Source: Macquaria australasica (lineage: Eukaryota > Chordata > Actinopteri > Centrarchiformes > Percichthyidae). From it: DNA of 64,000 bases. A program made the translations under genes and the position numbers. Each line of letters begins with the position of its first letter. Within the stretch, counting starts at the first letter, position 1. The stretch lies in the NCBI GenBank assembly GCA_005408345.1, contig SEMN01000258.1:1-64000 (forward strand), in the 5' to 3' direction. The notes under the pieces are model-generated. The model ran no database searches and had not been told where the DNA came from. It saw only the letters and a list, made by a program, of their open reading frames with translations. Below are positions 23,168-36,379 of this stretch, in pieces.

Positions 23168-24479
23168 AGTACACCACACACACATACTACCTACCCCACC
23201 TTTAAGTTCTGGTCCATTTTCTGAGCTCAATGACTTATTACAAAGAGCAATAAACATAAACACTAAATTAACAAAGTTATGGTGATGTCATCCTGTATCA
23301 TCAGCATTACATGGACCCACAAAGGAAAATCAGACTTTTTCTGGTGACTGACAGAATGTCATGCTGCAATTTACTGTATGGTTTTATGTATCCTCTCAGG
23401 TGTCATGAAATGGTTAATGCTTTACTTAACACTTTGGTGTTACAGTAATGAGCATTATTATTGTTGAGTCTGCCATTGGACCTCATGTGTCATAAAAAAA
23501 CATACAGTAACCTTGTGCCATATTTCAGAGTGGGTTGGGGTGGGTAGGATAGGACTATGTGATCGCTTTTCCAGCAGTCTCAGTCCGGTTTGGTCTGCAC
23601 AGAGATCACTTGAACCTCACCAGATTAGATGTGAAAGCTTAAACTCCATAATAAAACACTAGATACTATTATTACTGATTGTATATTAACATATTTAGCC
23701 ATAATCATTTACACTATGATCAAAAATCTTATTAGAATCCATTCATGTAAAGACAACCAATAAAGTAATCGAACTGCATCACATCCATTATATTCATGTC
23801 CATTATTTCAGAGGTCCAAAATGAGTGGACACATTTGTTTTCATTAAAAAACCCACTGTCATCAAATATAGTCTAACCCTTGTATTTGTGTCTATGTGTG
23901 TAAGAGAGAAGAGAGGTGCAGAAAGTACAATTAATGTTAAAAGAACAAATAACAGACACCTACAGTACATATGTGGAACTCTTATTTCCTTTTGATACAC
24001 ACACGCACATAAATACACATCCATCTCTGGCCCCACACCCCCAAAACCACCTCACAGACCTCAAATTAATAGGGTTTGGTTAATTTGAGTGTTGTGACCT
24101 AAGGCTATATCCAATTCAACCATACAGGTTCCCTTCTCACTAATGAAGGAAAGGCTATTCATTTCAAGGTGAGTCAAATAATAAAAAAATATCAAAAAAC
24201 ATGCTGGGTGCTGAAAAATAAATTACTCAGAGAGCTGTTAAATTGTCAAGGCCAGCGGCTGCGCCATAAAAAAACTCCTCACAGCCAAAAGTTCATTATT
24301 TTATCTGAATGTTATTGCTTGACCCAAAATGAAACTTTATATTGAAAAGCAGATTTAAAAGCAAACACCACAATTGTTCTTAACAAAAGTAAACTTAGGA
24401 GAACCGCTGTGGGGAAGCCTAGCCAAGGAAGCTGAACCTTTCTGAGCAGAAACATTTTAGCTAACCATCATCCTTATCC
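23168..24479. other. Unannotated non-coding sequence
   Basis: No recognisable gene, RNA or repeat. Confidence 0.5.
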
Positions 24480-24700
24480 CAATTGCAATGACATCACACA
24501 GTTTATGCAATTATCATTCAAAGGGATATTAGGCAAATTATTATTAAAGAGTGGAGGCAGAATGTCATCTAAAGTGTCATTAGCTGAGTCATTGCCCATT
24601 ATGAAGAGGATTTCCTTCCTTTTAAACAAAGCTATCTCTTCAGCCTATTCAAAACTGCCGGCTTTTACCTTACATTTGCACTACCTCTGTTAGCACATAC
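24480..24700. other. Candidate conserved non-coding element
   Basis: Balanced sequence with aattgcaatgacatcaca, gcaattatcattcaaag, aaattattattaaagagtgg and a gctgagtcat AP-1/MAF-like word, and no transposon signature. Inference from texture only. Confidence 0.25.
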
Positions 24701-27189
24701 CATATCATAGTGACAGATCTAATAATAATACTATCTAATGTAATAGTTCTGGTGGTTAGACTATTACTTCACTGCTGTATTTTTATTATTATATTCTTGT
24801 GTGTATTGGTGTTTTTGTACGTGTCATTTAACCTACTGGAGGCCTAAATTTCTATAGTATATACTTATGTACATACTGCTGTCCCCGTGAGACTATTCTA
24901 AAGTTGTGCTACCAGAAATGGCACTCCTCAGTACAAAGCCTCAGTTGTCTCTATGTGACATAGTGCACTATCACCATTAGAAGGGGGAAAAAAGCCAGTG
25001 AAAGTGTTGAAGCAACAATCCATCCAGAAAGAAGAAGAGAATCAGTGATTATTTCACTGCAGACAAAAACCAATGCTCACCCAGACGTGGATAGTACTCT
25101 GGTCATTGACACTATGGATAGCCAATAAAGGGGGACTTTCAGAATCTAAAGGGCTGTGAACAGCTACAGTATAGTCCCGAAGTATTCAAACAATATTGTG
25201 TTGGCTCTGTACTCTTTATAACATAAATGATGTAAATGTGTCATTTGATGTGAACCCTTAACACCTTTAAAGTTGAGAGTCAGCACATTAACCTTTAAAG
25301 TCATTTTTTTTCTTTTTTCTTTTCTTTAAAGTACAGATCCAAAACCTACCATGCCCCCCATGCCAAAATTTAGGCTTTTTAAGAACTTTGGTTAAGGGAA
25401 AGATAGTGGCTTTGATTAAATATTCAAAAATTAAACACATACTGACTCGTATCACCTTTGACTTTCCCAATATTTAACCAAGACCATAAATATTTCCCCA
25501 ACAATCAGTGCTTCATTAAAAACTGTTTCCTCATTATGTGGATAAAAAATTGTGTTTTCCTCTGACCATATTCACGATTGAAAATTAGTAGTATTAAAAA
25601 AATAATTGGAGACATAGTTATGAACATATATATATGTGTATATATATATATAACATCACTGTCCTGAGACTGCATTGTACACTCAAGGGTATCATAGAGG
25701 AAGACTGTAGCTGTTTTAGACTGGGAACCCCTGCAGGTCTCAGCCACACTGCTGTTGTAAACCACCACCTTAGATTTGAAGGAATCCAAAGATTTCAGAG
25801 TTTCTGACAACAGCAGTTAGTAGAAGCAGAATTCCAACATGTTTCAACACATACAGCCATCTTCAGAGTAAAACCAACAAATGCTTTCAGTTGCTAGGAG
25901 GTTATTGCACTGTTGTGAAACAGAGGTTACAAAATGTTATTCATTTACAGCACCTATACCACAATTACAGCACAATTAATCTAATTACAATTAATCTAAT
26001 TACAACAATGTGATGTGAGAACTGCAACATACACCTGGCACCTGTAGAGCAAGGCTACAGTGGAGCATTTTCACTCATTCCATCACCTTGTGATGTGTGT
26101 AAAATCCAGACAGAAAGAGGTTGTAGAAGTGGAAGGAGATAGAGAAAAAGACAGTGTGACAGTAAACTGGGAAATGTTGCCTACTTACGTTAGGTTGTTG
26201 GCAAAATGGTTGAGACGTCTGGATGTGTCTTCAGTTATACGTCAGCCTGTGGAAAAACACAAAGACACACATTTAAACAGATACGGTAGTTTGATAACAA
26301 GATTATAGCAAAATACATCAAGAAAAAGAAAAGGTAGTGTGTGCAGGTGCTGGATGGATGTGGTTTGGACTGCATGTGCACGTTTCTGTTATGCTGGTGT
26401 TTTCTTCATCTTCGAGGTTGTCTGTATGCTTTGTGGACACTTCTTTTTGTCATAGAGTGTACATTTCTTGTGTGTTTGTCTGCATTGTGTAGACTATATA
26501 TATGTTGTTGTGTATGCCTGTATACATAGGAATGTTCTGACAGGTCCTTGTTTGAACAGCAGTGGTTCTATCCCTTTCTCCTCCTCCTCCTCCTTCTACT
26601 CCCCACCAACCAACCTCCTACACCCCCCATAGACAATCTCCCGTTAGTGGACAGACTACATGTTTAGCTTCCATTATTTCATAACTACCCCGTAAGCCTG
26701 GTTCTGTAGTTCCCACCGAGGGAGTAAAGACTCAGTGTAGCTGGATGTACTGTCATCTGTATCTTTTTTCCTTCAGCCCATCTCCCCTGTTTCTCTGATG
26801 GCAGGCCAGTGAAACTGAGATAAAGTATCCTACAGGTCCTCTAGTAGCTGCAATGTGTGCAGTAGTATGCATGTATGTGTGTGCATGTGTGTGAGCTGTG
26901 TACAGAGAGAGAAATTCACAGGTTGTGCATGGCACCGACCTAGCACTGACCCCTTTAAGGGCCAGTACCCCCAAGAGTTGCTCTGAGCTTCCTAACGATC
27001 TCTCAGCATTAAGTTTCACGGGTTAATGTTAAAGGTTTCAGCCAGTCTCCTGTGTTTCCACAAGTTAATCTTGCCAAGATATCATTCACTGCTCTATCTG
27101 GAACATTCATTCTTAAAATAATTAATTAATTGTTCATCGCTGTATTCATTGCATTTATTCATGGTTGCATTTATTCATTCATTTGTGTG
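24701..27189. other. Unannotated non-coding sequence
   Basis: Contains a short (TA)n tract at 25626-25652 and a CCTCCT stretch near 26578-26597. No gene recognised. Confidence 0.5.
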
Positions 27190-27560
27190 TTTAGGAGTTT
27201 TTAGTCATGTGTGTAGTAAGTAGTTCAATAAACTTCTCATTTATAGAGAAGTTGATTATGTGGTTTGTGTGTATGAAGTATTATGGTCACTGTTTACGAG
27301 TCAAGAAAGTAGTAGCAACCCCCAGAATTGAGACTGAATTAATTAATTGGCTATCTATCATTTTCCCTTTTTGGTGGTGCCCCGAGGTGAATTTAAATTA
27401 AATTCCATTACTCAGTATAATACTGATTATTTCTGATAGAGTGCAATAACTCTACTTCATCTTTTATACTAATTAATGTGTTTACAATGCATATATTGGT
27501 GCCTCTTAAGGCTTATCAATTATCATTACATATTTTGGTACCATTTAAGGCATATATGGG
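27190..27560 (+). mobile_element. LTR-like repeat, second copy (3' part)
   Basis: Matches 20155-20405 in order and orientation over 27331-27558: ttaattggctatctatcatt, gaggtgaatttaa, ctctacttcatctttt, ttggtgcctctta, and ttacatattttggtacc. A ttcaataaacttctc polyadenylation-like site precedes it at 27222. The copy ends next to a 12-G run. No protein-coding part. Confidence 0.4.
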
Positions 27561-28424
27561 GGGGGGGGGCATGATTTGGTCATTTACATACTGAACACAT
27601 GGCCTGGGTATCAAATCTCAATGCTTTTTGAGGAAGCAACCAAAATGTGTTTATAACGCTAAGTATCTGTATATGATGTTGTAAGGCTGCTTGTGGTCAG
27701 ACAATATTAAACATTTGAGAAGTTAGGCTTCCTTTGTTAAATAAGAGAACAGGCTGTGTAGTAAAACATATGTTTATATTTCTCACAATAAGCATTGTTT
27801 TAGCTTGGGTACTTAAAGTTATAATCCTTAAGATTTTCATAAAATCAAACGCCATTTTTTGAACTACAATTATCTTTTTATATTGTAGTTGGTTGTGGCA
27901 GAGTCCGCCTACCTAAACACAAGGGATTCACAGGAAACAGTGCAGCATGTAATCCAGCGTAATTTTATCTCATTGATATCTGCCTCACTGTTTGCTCTAT
28001 TTACAGCTTGTCAGAGCTGTATTAAGATACTGCTAACGCACACGGAACATACTACTACTACTCCTGCTTTACATTAAAGGCATTCAACCAGCTATAGTAT
28101 TGAAAAAGTTCAAACAATACTAAGTGTGAAAAAGACCTGTGGAAACTTTCACAAACCCGACATACATGAATCTGACTTGAAAGGGACCTAGTTCACATAA
28201 TGGTATGGTATGATAATTATACCTGATACAAAATGCAGTCTACTCAAAAAGACCCAATTACAGAGAGAACAGCTACACTGGCAGCAGCACGATGCTCTAC
28301 CAATTGGCAATACATGCGCAGCAATGCATGTAATTTTTCCTGCACTTTACACTTCACACATTTTCATCCTTTGATGATGATGACACACTGTGTGATCAGA
28401 GCTGATAGAGTCCACTTGGTTCTG
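27558..28424. other. Non-coding sequence beginning with a 12-G run
   Basis: G run at 27558-27569. No gene or named repeat recognised beyond it. Confidence 0.45.
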
Positions 28425-28545
28425 CTCAGGTATTAGACCCACAGACCTGAGACACGTGGCAAGAAAACGGAACCTTACCTGACCCAATCAGACTCGGGTC
28501 CTAGGTAGGGTTACGGAGTAAGTGGACCCGTGAAGACTTCTAATT
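28425..28545 (-). repeat. Dispersed repeat, copy 1 of a pair
   Basis: The minus strand reads gaagtcttcacgggtccact, then gagtctgattgggtcaggt and tctaatacctgagcagaacc. The same order (gaggtcttcac..., gagtcgggccaggtcc, tctaatacccagatctgttc) appears at 55235-55400 on the plus strand. Likely fragments of one dispersed fish repeat whose class I cannot assign. Confidence 0.4.
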
Positions 28546-29928
28546 TGCTGTCAGGACTTTGTCAAGCTGCACTAAACATATCAACTGATAAACCAGGTTA
28601 TGAGTAATTGTTATGCCTTGCTATCACTCTGGTTTTCAATGGAGAGTTTTTGAATCCATGACAAATAAATAAATGAATGAATAAACAAAACGTTACAAAA
28701 CACCTGCTTCATACCAAAATACACCAAATACACTGCTTGAACGCTACCTTAAATAAATAAACACTTCTCAGCTTGTCAGTAGAATTAAAACACTCTCAGT
28801 TCTCCATTAGTTAACATTTGTGTGTAGCTCTAATGACTGCTATGCTTGAAACTGAAGTTGAGTCTATAGATACAGATTAGTGTGGAGCCAGCCAGCAGGC
28901 CAGACAGATGGTGTTTCATGGCAAAACTATTTCCACTAAACAGATACAGACAGCTACACCAATGGCTGGCAGCCACTCACTCTCTACCCTCCTCTCCCTT
29001 AAACCTGGGCAATTAAAATATTTCTCCCTCAATAACAAGGGAGCGAAGAGGAAAATACTGGAGATGCAATTCTCTCTGGTTAAAAACATATCATGCCAAA
29101 CTGTGTTTCCATGGTAACAGTGGACCACAGAGAAAGTAAAGAGAAAAAGGAAGTCAGCTTAGGAAAAATACACAAGATGCTGCAGGGACAGACCTCTGGG
29201 ACTGTCCATATTTCAACTCTGACCACTGCTGCTTTCCAAACTGTGCCTGTGTTTGTGTGTGTGTGTGTGTTTTCATTGGTGAGATGTGTTTGTGTGTGTG
29301 TCCCTCAGACATTACATTCAAAGAGGTCAATGACCTGAGGAGCAATGCTACAGCAACAATCAGAATCAGAAACAACAAACAAACATGCAGATAATCAAGC
29401 ACACCACACCGCAAATCTCCAGATCCCATCACACTGAACAAACTCCGACTCGCATGAGTCTTTGTGTGTGTGTGTGTATATGAGCATGTGTTTGTATTCC
29501 ATACAGCTACATATACAGCAGGTCTCTATGGAACAGGCAGGGACAGGGAGAAGCACAGTAAACAGACTGATGGTGAGGCTGATTCACTGGAGACTGTGTC
29601 AGTGTAAACATGTCCATAGGCTCATGTTGGGACCTGATTGTATGAGATGTGCTGCACGTTATTTGCCTTGGTCTATGTTGTCAGTTATGCTTTTTATTGG
29701 TACTGCTAATAGGTATTGTCTATCATTCAGGCCTCCTCTGTTTTCTGCCTCCTGCTCTCCTACCTTTCCCGTCCTCTCTCTCTCTTCTGTTTTTAAATCT
29801 AACTCATTTAATTTAATCTAAAACTCCAGTCAGCAACATCACACTTTATGCTTCCAAATGGCAGCAACAGATATTCTTTAAGAAAAATCTGAACTTTTCA
29901 AACTTCAAAAAAGCGGATGACAATGGGA
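28546..29928. other. Unannotated non-coding sequence
   Basis: Short TG-rich tracts at about 29250-29305 and 29462-29480. No gene recognised. Confidence 0.5.
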
Positions 29929-30356
29929 TGGCCATCATTTCAATCAGTTATGAAAACATTGTACTCACCAAAGTTATTGACCAATCCTATGCAACCCTCC
30001 TCAAGTTAGTGGCAGAGTCAGACTATTAACTAAAGTAAATGTTAGCTATGAGTAGTTATTGTAATAGAAAGCATGTATTTTAGTGTTACCTTTGAACAGA
30101 AATAGGTGTTCTTAGTGATGATACTGATGTTCAGCTAACTGTTAAGTATTCTGCACAGCTGATAAACATTTGACATTTAACTTGATTTGGTTTAGGCTTT
30201 GGAAATTAAATGGAAACAACACGGTTATATATCATCCAGGTTCATAGATCATCTGTCTGCTTGTGTCTGACTTCACTGTAGTGATGTCACTGTGCTCCCA
30301 GATATTAGCTATTACCTTGGTGAGTAAAATGTTGTTACCAACAGAAATGATGGCCA
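29929..30356. repeat. Inverted repeat pair with about 350-bp spacer
   Basis: tggccatcatttc...actcacca (29929-29970) has its imperfect reverse complement at 30318-30356 (tggtgagtaaaa...aaatgatggcca), with similarity running a few bases further inward. A related word (cagttatgataacattgtactcac) occurs at 40830-40856, so the arm sequence is itself dispersed. Consistent with a small non-autonomous DNA transposon. Confidence 0.5.
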
Positions 30357-31104
30357 AAGCTATATAGAAACATCTAAATTGCAATAAACCTGAATTATCT
30401 TTTAACTACAAATACACACTTTTTACACTTTATATTTCAGCTAATCATCCTGCGAAGCATAACATACATTTTTAATTTGACTTCCTGTTGTCCAGGCAGA
30501 CATTGGCCGCCATTCAGTTCCCTGCAGAGTGAAAATTACCCTGGAGACTTGATAGTTGCTGCAAATAGGTAATCCATCAACACGATAAGTACGAAAGCAA
30601 CGGCAGCCCACTCTCAGATCATGGATATTGAGGTGTCCTAGACTGCACCAGCAGGGACAGTGAACAGTAACTTTGTTCACTCTGATGGTTTCATTTTCTC
30701 AAACAAGCTTCAAGTTTCTGCATGTTGATTTTCATATCACACTGAAATTAACTGAAACTAATGGCTGCCTGGAAGGAAGGAAATCAATCTGAAAACTCAT
30801 GGTAAGCTTTGAAAAATGGCCAGCAGTAGTTGGCTAAAAGGTACAAAGCCACCATTGTGGTCCTTTAAGTTTTAATATTTAATTTCCTGTGGGAAAACAA
30901 ATTAAAGCCATGTCATCTCAGTGGGTAAGGGGCAGATTTTATTGCCTGATTCATAACACAGGTGCAGCTTTGCATTTAACATGTTTTAAACTGCAGCTGT
31001 ATCATGATTTTAGAATGCTTTTGGTAGACTGTAAACATCTGAGATCACAACGCCATTACTGTTCTGAACGCTCAGCCAAGTAGCCCTATGAAATATGTCC
31101 ATAT
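30357..31104. other. Unannotated non-coding sequence
   Basis: No gene or named repeat recognised. Confidence 0.45.
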
Positions 31105-31615
31105 TGTTCCATGATTTTGCATTCTTGTGGTGATAGGGTTGGTACACATGCCTGTCTTGGACCATCTACAACAACAATGCCAGACCGCTAAATCATTTTC
31201 ATACAAACGCAAGCTCATGAGGATCAAATGGCAAGATAAGATTTATGATACTGATATCCTCACCTGGACTTGCACATCAAGTATCCATACCATGCTCGAA
31301 ATGGGCTAGACACATAAACTGCATGAACAACATATGCCTCCCGAAACAGTTTCTCTACAGCACAGAAGCTATGGAAAAACATCCAGTTGGACACCTAAAG
31401 CTGCAGTTTGAAGACAGCTAAACATTCAATGAGAAGCCTGGGAATTGCTGTTGATAAACGGAGTGAAGCAATGGCAATGGGCAAATGAGCAGCCAAGCAA
31501 AGCAAGAGCTACTGGCACTTTCTCACAATCAATGAGTTCAGGTCTCACATGCCATCATTGCAGGAGAATCTTTCACGCCAAAACAGGCCTCATTAGTCAG
31601 GTACGAACTCAGTTA
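31105..31615 (+). pseudogene. Non-LTR retrotransposon ORF C-terminus with a damaged zinc finger
   Basis: This is the C-terminal tail of a reverse-transcriptase polyprotein. Frames in succession give SWTIYNNNARPLNHFHTN, then KLMRIKWQDKIYDTDILTW and SSIHTML. They resemble the 'WTL...SFHMR-LR-IM-IKWQDKI-DTEVL...SIHTLL' region of one metazoan LINE group. Then comes RHINCMNNICLPKQFLYST, after the usual 'RWAGHV-RM-D-RLPKKLFYGEL' segment. The end (31550-31615) reads CHHCRRIFHAKTGLISQ, a C2H2-like finger. Both zinc-binding cysteines are kept, but the two positions expected to be histidine are glutamine. Stops and frameshifts break the protein at least three times. The family comparison is from memory, and the clade (RTE-like or other) is not settled. 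Confidence 0.75.
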
Positions 31616-33829
31616 ACCAAGAAAAAACCATGCACTCACAATGGTGCCACATGGGTAAGGACATTTTTACTTACTCTTGCTCTTTTCTGTGATGGATTGG
31701 ATTCACCAAACTGTCTTAACTGCACAAACTTTTAGAAAACCCAAAACAAAACATGAATACAGCTGCCAGCCACATGTCATTATAGCAGAGCTGTACTGTG
31801 ACAGACATGAAGAGGGCACTAAAAAAACGTCTTCCTATAGCAAAGCGCTCCATGACTAATATGAGAGGTGGTCATGTGACAGTCACAGAGATATTAGACG
31901 GGATAATATTATAGCCTACAGTAGGTGATGTTAGACTGTTGGATGCAACAGTGGATGATACTGGAGACAGGCCTGCATAAAGACCCTCAGGCAGTCGAGT
32001 ACAGAGTGAGTTTCCTAATTTTCCTAGTAACTACTGCAATGTCTACATTACTGCGCATTAAATATGCCAATAAAATCATAAAATCTAAATTGGCAAGCCA
32101 TCATGATGATGATGATGGTGATATAGTGAACAGAATTTTAATATTCAGTTTCAGTATCGTATAAACTCCAAATGCATTCAGATTTAGGCATTATGATTTC
32201 ATGTCAAATTAGTGTTTTTGTCCTGTGGAGAGCAGCCAACTACCTGTACATGGCTTGTATGACAGGTCTGGACAACTCGTAAACTTTGAATATGACAAAA
32301 TTGGTGAATGCCAAGAATTCTCTTAAATCACTCACACATGCCACATAAGAACGAATCTGTTCGTACGACTGGTTCTTGCATGAGGGCCATTGTGCTTATT
32401 TTCCCTCATCATACCATGGAATTGCTTATGAGCACCACTTCAAATAAGGCGTTATCAGAATGAATCCTGACTCTTCCACCCAGAGTAAAAGTACATATGA
32501 CCAAGGCATCCAGAGCTGTGTCTACCTGTACACACCGGCACAGTCTTCTCTGTTCTTCCCTCAGCATCCCCGGCTCACCAGTTGAAAAAATCTTAACAGG
32601 AGAAGAGATCCACACAGCAAAGCAGACAGTTTGAGCCAGCCTGCCCTGGGCTTTATTCAAAACACTGCTCCTCTGTAGAGCAGCCAGGGGCAGCATGAAA
32701 ACACTCCAATTCACACTTGGCTTTGCAAGTTTGCAAAATGAAAACACATTTCATAATTTACACCCTCCTCTTCTGCGCCTTATTGGCAGAACAGCAACTT
32801 TTCCCTCTTGACCAATTATAAGGGATTCAAAGCCTGCAACCTGCAAGTCCACATGATCACACTGACACAGATGCATCAACCAAGCCAGTAGGAAGGTTTG
32901 TCACTGCTACTACATTCTCACTGCTGGGGATTGTTAATGATACATAAGTGACAGTTCATATCTGAGAGTCACGCTTCTTTAACCAGCCAATCAGAAGGAA
33001 TGCTATACTTAGTATGCAGTCAGCTCCACCAATCAGATGTAATGAACTGTCAGCCTTGTTTGGAACCTTGACAGTTACCACTACAAACCCAAACCCTAAT
33101 CACCAAGTACCACCATTCCTCATATTTTAACTTTTATTCTGTTATTTCATTCATATGTTTACAATGGTATACTACAAAGTAAAATATGTTGGTATCACAT
33201 TATCATGGAATTCTTAAATATTTAATCAAAAGGTGCATATTGGTCAACAATCAATCAATAGAAATTGGTTGTTGATGAAATCAAAACACTTTCATGGAGC
33301 TGAAACTTGAAAAATGCACTGACTTTATGGCGTCATACGGTGTGAAGTTGTATTGTCATATCACAATTAAAGGAATAGTTGGGAGTTCAGGAAATAGATT
33401 TGATCTAACTGATTAGATTTATTTCTGAGTGAGATGAGAAGATGGATAGACTAACCCTTGCATACCCTGGCTCTGTGAAAAGAGAAAAACAATGCTCTTG
33501 CCTCTAAAGCTCACTAGTTAATACATTGTACCTTGTTTGTTTAAACCCTACACAGACAGAAATGTTAGGATGACCATGTGTGGTTTTTGTGAGAATTACA
33601 TGCTGACAGCATCTTATTGTTTTTAGTCTAGTGGAGTGTAGGCCTGTAATGGTGAGTGACATCATGACATGAACACTTTTCCTACAATAGAATAAAAAGC
33701 AGGTACCACAGCAGCAAGGTGTGTTTGAATAAGGTTTTCAATATACCAACTCTTCCATTTCAGTCCAAATGTCAAAAACTTTTGTGCCATGTTTTGTCTT
33801 TATGTAGATTTTCTGCTTCTCTACAGCTC
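31616..33829. other. Unannotated non-coding sequence
   Basis: No gene recognised. The 112-residue minus-strand frame at 32409-32747 has no motif I can place. A (GAT)n-like ATGATGATGATG occurs at about 32102-32115. Confidence 0.45.
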
Positions 33830-34300
33830 ATGGTGGAACTCTACCCTACCATTAGAAAAATGATCAATCCTTCTATGACAATCTAAATTTGAGCACATGC
33901 AGTGGAAGTACTAATAAAAATCACTTCATATCATTAGGCTTCAAATCCCTTCCAACAGTCAAGACAGTGCAGCTCATCAATAAACAAAGCCATGCTGTGG
34001 CGTACAGTGTATCCTGTGGGAGCAGCCTCTACACAGCCACTCGCCCACTGTCACAGTATGATTTATTGAAATATTACCCTGACCAAATTAACAAACGGGG
34101 CTGGTCCCGTTCCCAGTTTGTAGCTGCCTGTGAATAACAAACACACTGGGGGAATCCATGCAGACCACTACCCTGACACAACTCTTATGGATATTAATAT
34201 TTTCTTTCCCTGTCATTGTATATATATTTATTTACCAGCGTTCCGACCCACTCTCCCAGTTGAATTGAGACAATCCATCCTGTCAGATTTACCCTGTTCA
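33830..34300. other. Low-repeat block, weak candidate conserved non-coding element
   Basis: Balanced composition, free of recognisable repeat signatures, with cacagtatgatttattgaaa and ccaaattaacaaac words. An 82-residue open frame (33889-34137) spans it but shows no family resemblance. Function unknown. Confidence 0.15.
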
Positions 34301-34556
34301 ACAGGGACAGGGGTGGGGGAGGGGTGGAGTATACATGGCTGTGTGTGTGTCTGTGTGTATGTTGCTGCTGGTATATTTTGTGTGCTTGTGCATCAACATA
34401 TGACTGTGGGTGTGTGTGTGTGTCAGCAGCAGGGGAGTGTTTTGAGAAGGTAATGAGAGCGTTGTGAGAATGTTATTAGAGGCCCGCTAAGGCGTTTGGG
34501 GAATACTGAACTTTGAAACCCACTTTGACAAAAGACACTCACAACCTGGAAGTGAG

Positions 34557-34620
34557 TGCCCTGAGATAACTTTGTTATGATATGGCGCTATATAAATAAA
34601 ACTGAATTGAATTGAATTGA
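34557..34620 (+). mobile_element. L2-clade LINE 3' tail, severely 5'-truncated
   Basis: Begins at tgccctgagataactttgtt and ends in gcgctatataaataaaactg plus TTGAA repeats, identical in layout to 1829-1893. At about 64 bp it is an extreme 5' truncation, as expected from abortive target-primed reverse transcription. Confidence 0.88.
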
Positions 34621-35790
34621 AAGCGGTCTCTCACCTATTTCATCCATCCTTCTGCTGCCTGTCTTTCTCTTCCTCCCTCTGTTCTGCTTCAAGTCTTACC
34701 CCACCACTTCACTTCCTTTTTTCTCCTTGACTCACTCTATTCTCTTTATTCAGCTGCCTCCATCTCTCTCTCTCTCTGCTTGTGACCTTCCTGGTCAAAA
34801 CATGCAGAATTATTGTAATGGTCCTTTAAAGAGGAGGTTTCAGTAGGAGGAGACATGCCATCAGGAACACAGAAAGGGGGGGGAAATGAACCCTTTGAAC
34901 CTTCTGATGTTTTTGCTCCTTTAATTTACTGACTTATTGTATAGTCATTATAGTGTTATTACTAAGTTGGACTACTCAGATGTATCATCATTTGGCATGT
35001 CACTGGTACTACAGATGTTCTAGAACTTTGAAGTGAATAGTTTTTTTTTGCCTGTATGTCCACTAGTTTTCAACACACAGCAAATATCTGTATATGTATA
35101 GACATGAATTGATAGTGTAAAAACAAAAAGAATATATTTTTCTCCTGTAGTGTTTTTCTTTTCTAAATTGGCATTTGGGATGTCTTTATTTTGAAATTAT
35201 ATCACCAGGGTTCCCATCATGCTTTGGGAGACGTACACAGGAAGTGCAATGTTGCCATATAGTCAGTGAGTTAGCTGTGGGCTAAACCTGATCCTCGTTT
35301 TAACCCTAAAGTTGAATAATTGCATTATATAAATATATCTTATTATATAAATATTATATTACGGCAAACCTTCACCATGCTGCATTACCTACAAGCAGTT
35401 TCTGTTTGCACTGCACACAGATATCCAGACCACAATCAGCTGTTGATACTGAAAAGAAATGTCTAAACTTCATGGTTAGGATCTGAATTTATGAAGAGTG
35501 TCTCTTTTATATGATTTTCAGGCACATGGATGTTTATCCTTGATTGACATGTGTGTATGATATATGTGTGTTCTGGTTTGACTCTGAAAAAAAGGGGTAC
35601 CAGGTGGATGGTAGAGCTCAAGGCACTGCAACCTAAGAAAGCACAAATCAAGAAAAGATCTTCACCACTTTGCTAACACATATGTCACATTGAGGAAAAA
35701 TAAAGTTGCAAATAAATTAAACACAAGCATATTAAGAAACACAAACAAGCAAATACCGAAACACAAAGTTGTATACAATAATGGCATGTT
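34621..35790. other. Unannotated non-coding sequence
   Basis: Pyrimidine-rich at 34640-34775; otherwise nothing recognised. Confidence 0.5.
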
Positions 35791-36022
35791 AATTCAGTTC
35801 AATTCAGTTTTATTTATATAGCGCCATATCATAACAAAGTTATCTCAGGGCACTTTTTCGAGTAGAGCAAGTCTAGACCGACTCCTTATATTTACAGAGA
35901 CCCAACAGTTCCCACCATGAGCAGCACTATGCGACAGTGGCAAGGAAAAACTCCCTTTTAACAGGTAGAAACCTCGAGCAGAACCAGGCTCAAGGTGGGC
36001 GGTCATCTGCCTCGACCGGTTG
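35791..36022 (-). mobile_element. L2-clade LINE 3' UTR copy
   Basis: Reverse complement of 1661-1893 with few differences, running from caaccggtcgaggcagatga (minus-strand start at 36022) to the actgaattgaactgaatt tail at 35791. The shared length is about 230 bp with no coding sequence. It is therefore a 5'-truncated insertion of the same subfamily as the first LINE. Confidence 0.93.
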
Positions 36023-36379
36023 TTACAACACAACATATATTTCCATGGTCACTAAAATGGATAAACACCCTTGTAATCAGTAAGCTAATGTTAGTAGTGT
36101 ATGTATAGCCAATATCTTCAATAACATCACAATCAGGTGATCAGAATGGTAAAGTGAGTGGTCAACATATTTATCAGCTTTTACCATCCACACCGTTGCA
36201 GTGTGTTGAGCTCTCTCAGCCACCATATCTAAGGATTGGGCAGAATACCATGAATCATGAAATCTTATGCCACAGTCAGATATACAGAGGTATGTAGGAG
36301 GATGTATGTTGTCTTATACTAACCTACATGGACTATTATTATTTTATTATCTATTCATTTTAATTGTGCTGCTCCTGGT

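Noticed and set aside
22033..23260. Possible gene in the foldback region with CpG-containing frames
   Set aside because: All frames are palindromic reflections of the inverted arms and carry no protein motif.
32409..32747. 112-residue minus-strand frame
   Set aside because: No recognisable motif; no splice or promoter context.
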